In this document: piece after piece, positions 18,079-28,920 of the stretch
Layout: each line of letters starts with the position of its first letter
Numbering within the stretch: position 1 is the first letter of the stretch
Assembly: GCA_947184155.2 (NCBI GenBank)
Contig: CAMXCT020002721.1
Coordinates: 24,967-88,966 of the forward strand
DNA length: 64,000 nt
Direction: 5' to 3'
Source of the DNA: Cladocopium goreaui
Lineage: Eukaryota > Sar > Dinophyceae > Suessiales > Symbiodiniaceae
The notes under the pieces: model-generated
What the model saw: the letters and a program-made list of their open reading frames with translations, nothing else
What the model was told of the DNA's origin: nothing
Database searches by the model: none
Made by a program: the position numbers and the translations under genes

Positions 18079-18882
18079 ATGGCATCGCCGTCACTTACTT
18101 TCCTGGAGAACTACCACTGGAAGGGCTACGCGGTCGATCCCATTGTCAACAACTCTAATACGATGGTGTGTTTGCATCGAGGAAATTTCCCAATGCACCG
18201 ACATTGCAAAAATATGGAAATAGGGTGTGTGCCTTTCAATCTTCTAGAGGCATGGGTATGGATCCATATGGAGAAGTGGAACATCCTATGGGCGGATGAT
18301 GAGGCGTGGCTCCCACCGGATGTGAATGTTGTCTCACGGGAGCGCCTACTCCACGGATTCCATAAGGTCATTACCCATGACACTGACGAGGATTACCTTC
18401 AGGAGTGGGTGGAAGTAGCAGGTAGGGGTTTTTACCCCTTCGCAGCTGAGATCCGACACTATGGCTATGCCTGCTGGGCGAATTCACGGCGCTTTGCCAT
18501 CGTAGCGCGAAGTACTGAACAATGTGCTATTATTGCAGAGGTCATGCACGCTTACAACCTGTTGGGAAACCGCATCGAAGTATATGCCCCCCAGGCAGAT
18601 GGGATTGCTCTCACAGACCGTACTAGAATTAATAGAGCGATTCACGAAGATGATCGGTCTTGCTTTGACTTTCGGCAATCCCAAGCTTGCCGTGATGCAA
18701 TCGCTGGGAAATTCCCCAACAGTGCCAGTGAGGAGGAAAGAATCTTCCACCTCAGCGAAAGGATCCATCTATTGCAGAAACAGCATAATGACTTAGTCCA
18801 TGAAGCAAACCGAGCTATCTATCAAGTACAGCAGAGCTGGCAGATGCTCAGTGAAGCCTATGCGGCACTTTTCGCTGGGTAA
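18079..18882 (+). CDS. Unknown protein, family B member 1
   Basis: 267 residues from the ATG at 18079 (AGCCATGGC; the frame opens 36 bp earlier at a GTG). No known domain. It is rich in Trp and His in its first half (EAWVWIHMEKWNILWADDEAW). The segment VEVAGRGFYPF..SRRFAIVARS, and further on HEDDRSCFD, match VEMGGRTMWPF..PRRFAIISNH and NEDTRICWA in the ORF at 21595-22778 in the same order, so the two are diverged paralogues. The C-terminus is a predicted helix (SERIHLLQKQHNDLVHEANRA-like). Repeated retention of the family in this cluster argues for a real function in whatever element the cluster belongs to. Confidence 0.6.
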   Translation: MASPSLTFLENYHWKGYAVDPIVNNSNTMVCLHRGNFPMHRHCKNMEIGCVPFNLLEAWVWIHMEKWNILWADDEAWLPPDVNVVSRERLLHGFHKVITHDTDEDYLQEWVEVAGRGFYPFAAEIRHYGYACWANSRRFAIVARSTEQCAIIAEVMHAYNLLGNRIEVYAPQADGIALTDRTRINRAIHEDDRSCFDFRQSQACRDAIAGKFPNSASEEERIFHLSERIHLLQKQHNDLVHEANRAIYQVQQSWQMLSEAYAALFAG

Positions 18883-19306
18883 CCTGTATCACCACAGTCA
18901 TTGGCATTGCCCCAGTATTCAGTTGGAGACGCTAGATCGCTCTCTTGAAAAAGCAGGGCAACGAAAGGTTACCACCGGGATTTTCAGACTAGTGCTGTGC
19001 AGCATTCAAATTTGTCAAAACTTGCCAAGGTGTGATCTGTGTACATGACCTTTCGCACATGACTGCTGAAGCTTTTGGCCGATGAAATGAGACATTAGTC
19101 TAGGGCGGTGTTTTCCAATGTCGCAGCTGACCATCACACTAGCTCGGGAGAGATTTCCTTCTTCAACCACTGGATTATGCTATCCTCATTGTTGGGTACT
19201 CCCTTAATCACGTTCCCAAGCTGTTCCTGAAGGGTACACTCTCCCTCCCGTAAGCCCCTCGACATACACAGCAAAATTATGTGTTACAATTTCACCCGTA
19301 AGACTC
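18883..19306 (+). other. Non-coding spacer
   Basis: 424 bp with no supported ORF and no member of the hairpin family that I can find. Confidence 0.45.
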
Positions 19307-20053
19307 ATGGCCTATGCGCGCTTCAGACACGGTAGCCATCAGGTACCATCATCGGTCAGAATGCTGGTGCATGGCCTGGAAGCTGCCCAAGATTTGACCA
19401 GTACTTTAAGAGACTTCCGCCGTACGGTTAAGCTGCTGCAGAGTGGTCTCGTCATACTATTTCCGGACGAAACGTCCGGATTACATTTATTATACAGCAC
19501 ACTTGACAGAGACTTAATGCAAGTGGAACGCACGTGTCAGTTTCTCACCCATCAGCTCCTTACAGCGATGGCAGAGACACATGACGACATCGTACAATTG
19601 GCGGCGTTCAGTAGCCCAGCGGACAGAGGAGTCTGGATCAACCGACTCTTCTTGATTCCCGCTGGTCCAGGGTCATTAACTGACGGATCAGGCAGATATC
19701 CAGTCCCCCTCGACGCTCATCCTTTTCGAGTAGTGGTCAGGACTGTACTGATCACGGCCAGCTTGGGAGGTTTCATCGATACAGAGGCACTTGCTGCCCC
19801 CGTTTCGTCCCTGGTGGAGCTAACCTTTGCGCTCTTGCGAGTGAATAGACCTTGGAACATCAGGACGTGGACTGAAGTTGCTGACGGCGTTGATACTATT
19901 GTTGTGTCGGTGTCCCAAGATACTCTGCTCAGAGACGTAGTCAGAGAACTCCAACCGTTTGTGCGCATTCAGATCCTCATGCAGGACCCACCTACTGCAG
20001 TGGTAAGTGACTCCACCAGTGAGCTGCTATCCCCGAGGGTAGTGTTACTGTGA
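19307..20053 (+). CDS. Unknown protein between family A and B paralogues
   Basis: 248 residues from an ATG at 19307. The first 60 residues are helical (MLVHGLEAAQDLTSTLRDFRRTV) and recall the general shape, not the sequence, of the family A coiled-coil proteins. The rest is hydrophobic and strand-like (RVVVRTVLITASLGG, ELTFALLRV, DTIVVSVSQDTLLRD). No family recognised, no transmembrane segment and no Cys motif. The intact 248-codon frame, its strand and its place in the series make it a likely gene. Confidence 0.5.
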   Translation: MAYARFRHGSHQVPSSVRMLVHGLEAAQDLTSTLRDFRRTVKLLQSGLVILFPDETSGLHLLYSTLDRDLMQVERTCQFLTHQLLTAMAETHDDIVQLAAFSSPADRGVWINRLFLIPAGPGSLTDGSGRYPVPLDAHPFRVVVRTVLITASLGGFIDTEALAAPVSSLVELTFALLRVNRPWNIRTWTEVADGVDTIVVSVSQDTLLRDVVRELQPFVRIQILMQDPPTAVVSDSTSELLSPRVVLL

Positions 20054-20369
20054 AAAAACAAACAGTTGATGAGAATGGCATTCAAAAGTAGATAACTACA
20101 GGATGTAAATGGTGAAGGTAACTCATCACAGTAGGTCACAGTTCTCCTTATCATTATACTGTCGGTTGAGCATGTAAAGTCGTCCTGACGCAGCCATTTC
20201 ATCCTCAAACCTTTTGAGCAACATAAAACGTACCTGCCACATAGCTTACACGCTCGCACTGCACACAGATCCACTTTCACTCAAGTTGATAATATGGTGT
20301 TTTCTCTACGAATCTGTGGCTTAAGCTGAGGGGTTGTATCTAGCCACTAACCCAACTTCCAATAAGTTA

Positions 20370-20421
20370 CCTGAACACGGTGCTTCTCTGACCGTAGACG
20401 TGTCGGGTTGCACCTGTCAGG
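20370..20421 (+). repeat. CRTAGAC-loop hairpin, copy 3
   Basis: CCTG/CAGG and GGTGC/GCACC outer pairs; inner stem CTGAC/GTCGG (20388-20392 with 20402-20406) with loop CGTAGACGT. Differs from copy 2 at only a few unpaired positions. It lies directly before the open frame that begins at 20432. Confidence 0.85.
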
Positions 20422-20662
20422 CTATGAATGATTGCCTCAAAGTCATGCCCCTGCCCCTATAAACAATGAAAGCACCCACTCCCCTCTCAGCTATTCTCTC
20501 ATTTTTAACCTGGTGGATTACTACCTAGTGTGTATCTATCTGGGAGATACTCCTCTTGTGTTCCCTGTGTCCCTCACTGTTCGGGGGTCTGGACAACGGC
20601 TAACCTGGCGATACTGTAAGTGTGTGTCAAGAGAGTCTAGAGCTACTTTTTGGAACCTAGGC

Positions 20663-21058
20663 ATGAAGCACCTGGATGTAATCGACGGGGAGCTGGCAGC
20701 AGTCCCAGCTGAAGAACGGCCAGCTGCGGGCATTATTGGACAAAATCTTGAACTAGTCATACTTACGTTGCGATCGCCGGACGCCGAAGTATGGACAGCA
20801 AGCACAGCAACAGCTGCAGCGGCTAGACTTGGTAGCACTCAGTACCAAGAATATATCCTGCTCTCTAACGGATTGATACAGCGCACTCCATGTGAGTGCA
20901 CCCTCACGGACGAGGCCATCAGTTATATTGATCATCAACTGATAGACCAGCTTTGCGTTGAGGGCATAACCATCACGGATGCCTCTTCGGTTCGAGTGGC
21001 AACAGTCTTCGTCCAGCAAAGTTATACAGAGCTTGCCTGTTTCCGTTCCTTCTTCTAA
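20663..21058 (+). CDS. Unknown protein of about 131 residues
   Basis: The frame is open from 20432, but the first in-frame ATG is at 20663 (MKHLDVIDGELAAV). The protein is Ala/Glu/Thr-rich with strand-like ends (VRVATVFVQQSYTELACF). No family recognised. If translation used a non-ATG start, up to 77 residues more would be added, but that part reads as low-quality sequence. A modest case for a gene based on length, strand and position after a conserved hairpin. Confidence 0.4.
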   Translation: MKHLDVIDGELAAVPAEERPAAGIIGQNLELVILTLRSPDAEVWTASTATAAAARLGSTQYQEYILLSNGLIQRTPCECTLTDEAISYIDHQLIDQLCVEGITITDASSVRVATVFVQQSYTELACFRSFF

Positions 21059-21594
21059 GCCACATGAGTCGGCGACTGGCGCCCCACGAGAAAACATGTG
21101 TAGCGCGGAGTCGAGTAACAGTGCACTTCTGGTACATGTCGCTATTCAGTATATGTGTACCTTGAATTTTGCATATCAAGCAGTCTATTGGCGAGTGGCA
21201 TGAGTGCATGTTAGCTGTATTGAATAGCATAAGTATATACTGCATATTGCCGCTTTTCGGCTCAAATTATCCCCTGCCCAGACATATTGGCAAGGCGTGG
21301 GCTCTCACACTTCTGGCCGTAGACTGGCTCAGGGGTGTACCCTCGCCTTACCCTGCCCTCCCTCTTTCTCTCCCTCTCTGTCTGCCCTCCTTTTCTCTTC
21401 TCTGTGGCCTGCCCGTCCCATCCCCTTGTTGCCACCTTCTGTCCTCCCTCTGTATTGCTCCGTGGTACCAATACCCTCTGCCGTGTCACCTCGCCTGTCT
21501 ACCCTCCCTGGTCTATCTGGCACATTGTTCTGTGCCATTCCTTTTAATCTCACACATAGAACGGGAGTAGCTGGCGATAGTTAGCAGAGTCACC
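21059..21594 (+). other. Non-coding spacer with pyrimidine-rich tract and one hairpin
   Basis: 536 bp; contains hairpin copy 4 (21313-21332) followed by a C/T-rich tract (about 21340-21545). The ORFs in this tract arise from skewed base composition and are not supported. Confidence 0.5.
21307..21338 (+). repeat. CRTAGAC-loop hairpin, copy 4
   Basis: Inner stem CTGGC/GC-T-CAG with one bulged T (21313-21332) closing a loop that begins CGTAGACT; outer pairs ACAC (21307-21310) with GTGT (21335-21338). Here the stem bases differ from copies 1-3 but remain paired. About 260 bp upstream of the ATG at 21595. Confidence 0.8.
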
Positions 21595-22778
21595 ATGACG
21601 CGATGGAAAGGGGACAAGTGGAGATTGAAGGCAGGCCCACAGCTTGGCCCAACGAACAGCAATGAGTCAGCTGAGGGTACCACTACAGGAAATAACCCAG
21701 AACCCCGCCGCTGTGGCTACAAAGAGTCCTTTGTCCAAGAATATGATGGCATCAAGGTGTACCATCACCAAGGCAGCTATCAGCATCTCGGCCCACAGAT
21801 CTATTCTTGGGCTTTCTATGAATATCGAATGGTTATCAACTCGGAGTGTTGGAACATCATTATATTGATGAGAACATGAAGGAAGTTCCAAGCAGTTTCC
21901 CAGGCTCTAGCTCCGCTAAGCTCACACACGACTTCTGCCATGTTGATTCCGAAAGCAGCGATGACGTATACACTAGCTTCAGTTTCGTAGAAATGGGAGG
22001 CCGCACCATGTGGCCCTTCTACACCACAGAGTCCTTCCAGGAAGACCTATGGATCTGGGTTAGTCCTCGCAGATTCGCCATCATTTCCAACCATCCGAAT
22101 AATGAAAAGCTGAACCACTTCTATTCGAACAAAATGCATGAACATCATATTCTAGCCAACAGAGCGAAGTGCTGGAGCACCTATATAGTGGACACCGATG
22201 GCAGCAAGAAGAAGGACTGCCTCATTGCCCTCAACGAAGATACAAGGATTTGTTGGGCCGATCAAGAGACCTTCGCCACAGGGTTTGAAGACAAGTATGA
22301 TATGCGACAGACAGCACATAAAGGAGCAATGTCCTATGGGAAACGCAAACACCCAGGCCCCACAGGGCAAGGCAGTGCCAAACCTTTCGATGCTACAGGT
22401 ACCTATAGTGCCCGAGACATGCAAGCTCTAAATGCTACCTTTGCCAATCCAGGCCAATCGGCCTCCTTACCAGCTGAGCAAGCCAAGGGAGAGGCAATGG
22501 CTGCACAATGGACATGCGGACAAGTGCCGCTACTTGCACCTATGGCAGAAGGAGTTGACAGGAAAGACCCGCAACTAGCCTATGCAAGAACACTGCTAAC
22601 CGTTTTTCAAGAGGCAGTGAATCAAATGGCCACTGTTGTGAAGAACCTGGAACAAATCCAGATAGAAAGTGTGGCCGGAGGTGGTGCGAGCCCAACCAAG
22701 GAGTTGACACAGGAGCAATCACAGGACGAGAACCAAGATGCTGAAGCAGGAAAGCAGCAGCAGGACTCACATCAGTGA
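21595..22778 (+). CDS. Unknown protein, family B member 2 (frameshifted near 21850)
   Basis: Starts at an ATG in good context (CACCATGAC) in frame 1 (MTRWKGDKWRLK...) and passes to frame 3 at about 21850, joining SECWNII to YIDENMKEVPS, which mirrors NILWADDEAWLPP of the paralogue at 18079. The common core (VEMGGRTMWPF, PRRFAII, NEDTRICWADQ) supports homology. The C-terminal third is different: Gln/Glu/Ser-rich with a predicted helix (TVFQEAVNQMATVVKNLEQIQ) and an acidic, Gln-rich end. The one-base break may be decay or sequence error. Function unknown. Confidence 0.55.
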
Positions 22779-23301
22779 ACGCGCGCAGTACGTCGGATGT
22801 ACATGATCGTAGCGAAGACTGCCGACATGCATCATTCTGACGGTGAAAGAAAAAGGCGTGCCTGTCCGATCGGGAGTTAGTGATCAGTCACAGGTAAGGT
22901 GCCGAAGGCCTCAGACCTTGAGAACTGACCTGTTTGCCTTGGCATGTTACTTCTATCTGCTCCCCATAAGGTACACTCAGGCTGACTTCTTCCCCTGCTC
23001 TCCCCTATTACTTTCTTGTCCTCCGCAGCTTCTGATGTCTGTTTATGGGCTCAAACCACTGATTGTCCTACAGCAGTCGCCTTGCATCCCGCCTGATTTA
23101 GGTGTTCGGATCAACTCATGACTGACCGTTAGGACTGCCCCCTAATGTATACCTTCTCCTCAAGTCTTGTTATCATAACATAGACCCGGGCAAGCCGGCG
23201 GCGGAAGTTTCCCAAACATAAATGACCTATAGTTCAAAGACACCCTGTCCTGACCGTGTCCTTCCCTCGACAACCGTTTGATTTTTTCAGCGAGAGACGA
23301 A
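22779..23301 (+). other. Non-coding spacer
   Basis: About 520 bp with no supported ORF, RNA gene or repeat, leading into the first satellite block. Confidence 0.45.
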
Positions 23302-23705
23302 GCAAAGTCTTCACACTCCACACTTCACACTGCACTCTTCGCACTCCAAACTTCAAACTTCACACTCCACACTTCACACTTCACACTTCACACTTCTCAC
23401 TTCTCACTGCTTCCTTCGCACTCCAAACCTCACACTTCACACTTCACACTTCACACTGCGCTCTTCGCACTCCAAACTGAAACTTCACACTCCACACTTC
23501 ACACTCCACACTTCACACTTCAGACTTCACACTTCTCACTGCTTCCTTCACACTCCAAACCTCACACTTCACACTTCACACTGCGCTCTTCGCACTCCAA
23601 ACTTAAACTTCACACTCCACACTTCACACTTCTCACTTCCCACTGCTTCCTTCACACTGCACACTTCACACTGCAGTCTTCATGCCCCACACTTCACACT
23701 GCTCT
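23302..23705 (+). repeat. CACTTCACACT minisatellite
   Basis: Irregular tandem array built from words such as TTCACACT, CTCCACACTTCAC and TCTTCGCACTCCAAAC. A higher-order period is visible: groups ending in CTCTTCGCACTCCAAAC or CTTCCTTCRCACTCCAAAC recur about every 80-130 bp. The ORFs here (Ser/His/Thr-rich) are products of the repeat and are not genes. Confidence 0.85.
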
Positions 23706-23732
23706 AAACCTACGTGCAACCAAAAAACACCA

Positions 23733-24592
23733 GCGCCAAAATGGAGAAAATCTGCTAACAAATCCATTTCGCAGCCTTCATGCAGCCACTCCAAGACGAT
23801 TTACGAGATCCAGCTGCAAAAGACATTACGCATGCAGCCAAAGCAAGAAGCAACCTTGACGCAGCCATTCCAATGCGATCTGCGGAGACTTCTCGACGCC
23901 AAAGCGAAAAAAAGACGATTTTGAAGCACTTTTTAAAAGGATTTTTAGAAGGAAAATCACTAGCGCCAAAATGGAGAAAATCTGCTAACAAATCCATGTC
24001 GCAGCCTTCATGCAGCCACTCCAATACGATTTACGAGATCCAGCTGCAAAAGACAATAGTATTACGAATGCAGCCACAGCACGAAGCAACCTTGACGCAG
24101 CCATTACAATGCGATCTGCAGAGACTGAGTTGCAAAACACAATAGAACTACGCGCAACGGCGTCGGAAATTGTAGCTCCAAAACCGGATCTCGACGCCAG
24201 AGCGAAAAAAAGACGATTTTGAAGCACTTTTTAAAAGGATTTTTAGAAGGAAAATCATTAGCGCCAAAATGGAGAAAATCTGCTGACAAATCACTGTGGC
24301 AGCCTTCATGCAGCCACTCCAATACGATTTACGAGATCCAGCTGCAAGAGACATTACGCATGCAGCCAAAGCAAGAAGCAACCTTGACGCAGCCATTCCA
24401 ATGCGATCTGCGGAGACAGAGTTGCAAAACACAATAGAACTACGCGCAATGGCGTCGGAAATTTTAGCTCCAAAACCGGATCTCGACGCCAGAGCGAAAA
24501 AAAGACGATTTTGAAGCACTTTTTCAAAGGATTTTTAGAAGGAAAATCACTAGCACCAAAATGGAGAAAATCTGCTGACAAATCACTTCCGC
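23733..24592 (+). repeat. Tandem repeat, unit 230-298 bp, about three copies plus a partial
   Basis: The words GCGCCAAAATGGAGAAAATC, GCAGCCTTCATGCAGCCACT and GAAGCACTTTTTAAAAGGAT recur with unit starts near 23733, 23963, 24261 and 24553. Spacing differs because a roughly 65-bp piece (TTGCAAAACACAATAGAACT and following bases) is missing from the first unit. The repeated short ORFs on both strands are shadows of this array. Confidence 0.85.
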
Positions 24593-25735
24593 CGCAGAGG
24601 TAGATCATCGAGGTTCGGGGACGGACTTTGTATGGAAAAACATAGGGTTTCGTGCATCTGCTATCTCTCAAAGACGCATTTCGTGCGAGACTTCCTCCAA
24701 AACTCCATCGGCAACTCATCCACCAGCACCATTTGCAACCCCATTTACAATGCGGGAACGATCCTACAGTTGCAAATCACAATGGAATTCTGTCGACCGC
24801 ACATGCACGAAAAACAGTTGAAACCCCATTTACAATGCGGAACCGATCCGAGACCGATCCGAGAATATCCGAGCATGATCCGACCACACACGAGACCGTC
24901 TCGCACCCGTCGCACCGCAGAGGTAGATCATCGAGGTTCGGGGACGGACTTTGTATGGAAAAACATAGGGTTTCGTGCATCTGCTATCTCTCAAAGACGC
25001 ATTTCGTGCGAGACTTCCTCCAAAACTCCATCGGCAACTCATCCACCAGCACCACTTGCAACCCCATTTACAATGCGGGAACGATCCTACAGTTGCAAAT
25101 CACAATGGAATTCTGTCGACCACACATGCACGAAAAACAGTTGAAACCCCATTTACAATGCGGAACCGATCCGAGACCGATCCGAGAATATCCGAGCCGA
25201 TGATCCGACCACACACGAGACCGTCTCGCACCCGTCGCACCGCAGAGGTAGATCATCGAGGTTCGGGGACGGACTTTGTATGGAAAAACATAGGGTTTCG
25301 TGCATCTGCTATCTCTCAAAAACGCATTTCGTGCGAGACTTCCTCCAAACTCCATCGGCAACTCATCCACCAGCACCACTTGCAATCCCATTTACAGTGA
25401 GGGAACGATCCTAGAGTTGCAAATCACAATGGAATTCTGTCGACACTCGACCAAATGCACGAAAAACAGTGACACCCCATTTACAATGCGGAAACGATCC
25501 GAGAACCGATCCGATAATCCGAGCATGATCCGACCACACACGAGACCGTCTCGCAACCGTCGCACCGCAGAGGTAGATCATCGAGGTTCGGGGACGGATT
25601 TTGTATGGAAAAACATAGGCTTTCGTGCATCTGCTATCTCTCAAAAACGCATTTCGTGCGAGACTTCCTTCAAAACTCCATCGGCAACTCATCCACCAGC
25701 ACCACTTGCAATCCCATTTACATTCAGGGAACAAT
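24593..25735 (+). repeat. Tandem repeat, unit 323-325 bp, about 3.5 copies
   Basis: Unit starts (CGCAGAGGTAGATCATCGAG) fall at 24593, 24916, 25241 and 25566. Copies 1 to 3 differ by few substitutions and small indels. Each unit contains GATCCGAGACCGATCCGAGA-like subrepeats. The array follows the preceding one without a gap and shares its left edge at the partial fourth unit, so it arose by amplification next to it. Confidence 0.88.
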
Positions 25736-26780
25736 TTCTTTGCTAACTCTTTCTGTGACTAACTCTTTCCCTCACTAACTCTTTCTTTGACTAACTCTTT
25801 CCCTGACTACCTGTTTCTTTGCTAACTCTTTCCCTCACTAACTCTTTCTTTGACTAACTCTTTCCCTGACTAACTCTTTCTTTGCTAACTCTTTCTTTGA
25901 CTAACTCTTTCCCTCACTAACTCTTTCCCTCACTAACTGTTTCTTTGCTAACTCTTTCTTTGACTAACTCTTTCCCTCACTATCTCTTTCTTTGACTAAC
26001 TCTTTCCCTGACTAACTCTTTCTTTGACTAACTCTTTCTTTGACTAACTCTTTCCCTTTCACTAACTCTTTCTTTGACTAACTCTTTCCCTCACTAACTC
26101 TTTCTTTGACTAACTGTTTCTTTGACTAACTCTTTGTTTGACTTTTTCTTTGACTAACTCTTCCCTGACTAACTCTTTCTTTGACTAACTCTTTCTTTGA
26201 CTAACTCTTTCCCTCTACTAACTCTTTCTTTGACTAACTCTTTCCCTGACTAACTGTTTCTTTGACTAACTCTTTGTTTGACTAACTCTTTCTTTGACTA
26301 ACTCTTTCTAACTCTTTCTTTGACTAACTCTTTCTTTGACTAACTCTTTCCCTGACTAACTGTTTCTTTGACTCTTGCTAACTCTTTCTTGACTAACTCT
26401 TTCTTTGACTAACTCTTCCCTCACTACTCACTAACTCTTTCTTTGACTAATAACTCTTTCCCTCACTAACTCTTTCTTTGACTAACTCTTTCCCTCACTA
26501 ACTCTTTCTTTGACTAACTCTTTCCCTGACTAACTGTTTCTTTAACTCTTTCTTTGACTAACTTTTCTTTCTGACTAACTCTTTCCCTCACTAACTCTTT
26601 CTTTGACTAACTCTTTCCCTGAATAACTGTTTCTTTGCTAACTCTTTCTTTGACTAACTCTTCCCCTCACTAACTCTTTCTTTGACTAACTCTTTCCCTG
26701 ACTAACTGTTTCTTTGCTAACTCTTTCTTTGACTAACTCTTTCCCTCACTAACTGTTTCTTTGACTAACTCTTTCCCTGA
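25736..26780 (+). repeat. 16-bp satellite CTAACTCTTTCTTTGA
   Basis: About 1 kb of a 16-mer with two main variants, CTAACTCTTTCTTTGA and CTAACTCTTTCCCTSA, that alternate irregularly. CTAACTGTTTCTTTG is a third variant. The strand is strongly pyrimidine-rich. The first codons of the frame that leads into the ankyrin ORF fall within this array and are not part of the gene. Confidence 0.92.
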
Positions 26781-26843
26781 CATTCTAAAAGTCCGTAACA
26801 CGGAAGTTTCTCCCCCTAAACTTCCTTTGATTAGATATATTCA

Positions 26844-27954
26844 AATGCGGCTAGCTGTGCGCCATGTCATCAATGGGAACGAAGAGCTGATCACACAGGT
26901 GGTTGCTGGTGTGACAGTCGGATGGGATATCATGCAACAGATAGCCTTGAGGCTTGCCTTAGATTCCCCGTTTCAGATTGTTTTTTACCTGAACAGCACA
27001 GCGGCAATCCTCTCTCCGGTACGAGCCATCAGTTCTCATATGACGTCCATGGACTTGGAAGTATGCTATCTGGTGCAAAAATTACAATACCCAACCGCCG
27101 AGCACTACCAATCGCTAATGACCGCTCTATATGAAAAAGATGTCATTGAACTTCTTCACCTTCTAGGCCAAGGGATTGATCTCACGTGGAGTGTTCCAGA
27201 TGGTGGACACACCAGCTCATTGCTCACACTGGCAATCTTCCGAGACAACGACAGTGACACATATAAGTTTCAGGCCTCCAGAGACTTGCACTTCCCCCGG
27301 CCTGGGGTCAGCCTCACGTATTTGCTTCTGCAATCTTTGGCTAACCCTAACATCCTCCCGCCGAAGCAGCAGCCGACTACTATGTTGGAACTGGCAGTAG
27401 AACTCGGCAATTCGCACCTTGTCCAGTTACTCCTAGACGAAGGAGCAACGGTGAACCCTGAGGGTGACGTGGTGCCGCCTTTGATGACAGCCGTTTTGCA
27501 TCGACATAGAGGAAATGTTCAACTGCTACTGGATGCGCGGGCAGACCCGTGGAAGACTACACCCATCGTCTCGCTGTGTGACCAGCCATGGTACTGGTTT
27601 GGCTTCCTGTCACGCCATGAATCTGTCAACGTGGTACAAATATCCCTTGTCCAAGGTCCAGAGGATACAGTGGCTGATCTCCTCCCCAATGACGCTCAGA
27701 CCCAGCAAAGTGCAGAAGGGACTGCACACCCAAGTTTTGATGACACTGCCATGACGGAACATGCGAAGCTCCTTCTAGGCAGCATAGTCCGAAAGTATCA
27801 CAGCACCAGACCTCAACTAATGCGAGGGTGCTATACGTCGCACCGATGGAGACGTGTTTTGGAAGGCCTCTACCTACCTGTTCGAATCAGAGAAGAACTT
27901 CACCGACCTGCTGGATTGGCCCGGCCTGGAACATTTTTGGATCAGGTAGATTGA
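26844..27954 (+). CDS. Ubiquitin-like plus ankyrin-repeat protein
   Basis: The frame opens in the satellite at 26761, but the natural start is the ATG at 26844 (MRLAVRHVINGNEELI), giving about 370 residues. The first 75 residues fit a ubiquitin-like beta-grasp pattern (AVRHVINGNEE..QIALRLALDSPFQIVFY..LEVCYLV), as I remember for many dinoflagellate ankyrin proteins. Ankyrin-type repeats follow: YEKDVIELLHLLGQGIDL, TTMLELAVELGNSHLVQLLLDEGATVN and TAVLHRHRGNVQLLLDARADP. The C-terminus is not recognised. Likely a protein-protein interaction factor of the host, or captured cargo. It is bounded by satellite on its left and by the hairpin-bearing spacer on its right. Confidence 0.65.
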
Positions 27955-28481
27955 TGCCACTTAACATAATGCTTGTAGCACGCATCAGCAAAGGAGTGAG
28001 CACCTGCTGCCATGATGGACGTATTTCTGCTCATTCTAGTGAGTATGTTTTGGCATCCTTAACTCTTTCCAACAACTAGTTACAACAATTCACAACTTTC
28101 TCCTTTTATTGCCGTTGTTATCACAAGGTGTATCTACCGCGAGGAAATCGGAGAGGTCGACTCGTAAGAAGTCACGTTCACTTAGGTAAGGCTACGTAGG
28201 TAGAGATATCCCATGGCCGCCCTAGGCATGGTTAATTGACTCCGTGCCTGCGCATCTTTGCCCATTATGGCTCAAATCAGTGAATATTGGTGCGTCTCCT
28301 CGCCCCAGCTTAGAGCTTACCCTAGCACAGTACTCTTACAACTGTCCCTGCTTTCCTTGCAGTCTGTTTCTGGGGGAGTTTCGTTGTCGTGCTGTGGGTG
28401 CTTCATTGGCCGTATCTTTCCTCTCTTTTGCCTTAACTCCAGCTGCTCCCTTCTTTCTTACTTGGTGACCAGTGGGTACCT

Positions 28482-28521
28482 GGCTTTTCTGGCCGTAGAC
28501 TGGCTCAGGACTGTCAGTGCC
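28482..28521 (+). repeat. CRTAGAC-loop hairpin, copy 5
   Basis: Inner stem CTGGC/GC-T-CAG (28489-28508), loop beginning CGTAGACT; outer pair GGC/GCC at 28482 and 28519. Same inner sequence as copy 4. Confidence 0.75.
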
Positions 28522-28790
28522 TCACACCCCCTTTTTTCTCTCATTTCCCGCTGATCGTGCTCCAATTTATCTACTGTCTCTCACTCTCTCCCGTGGTTTC
28601 AGTGCTGGGTGGTACGTCCCCCTCCCCCCTTCCTCTCCTTCCCCGGGTCCCTTTCCCCCCCTGGTGTTGTCTTTTTTTGGTTGTTTGTTTCGCTGGGTTT
28701 TTTGGTCTGGTGTTGCTCGCTCTGCCTGCATACCCGGTTCTATCCTTGCTTTTTGGTTTGGTTGTTGTTTGGTTCCCTAGGGTTCGGTGC

Positions 28791-28828
28791 CTGGTCTTTC
28801 TGGCCGTAGACTGGTCCAGGATTTCCAG
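28791..28828 (+). repeat. CRTAGAC-loop hairpin, copy 6
   Basis: Inner stem in CTGGCCGTAGACTGGTCCAG (28800-28819); outer pair CTGG (28791-28794) with CCAG (28825-28828). Compared with copies 4 and 5 the stem partner changes from GGC to GGT, keeping a G-T pair. Confidence 0.78.
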
Positions 28829-28920
28829 CACCTTCTCTCCCCTCCCCTATTGGTTTGGATCGGCTCTTTCTTTTCGGATCGGTTATCTCTTTGTGCTACC
28901 TCCCCTGCAAATACTCCAGT

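Noticed and set aside
23256-25746. Repeated ORFs in the tandem arrays as a repeat-protein family
   Set aside because: Frames on both strands are open, and the unit lengths (230, 298, 292, 323, 325 bp) are not all multiples of three, so the frame is not kept from unit to unit.
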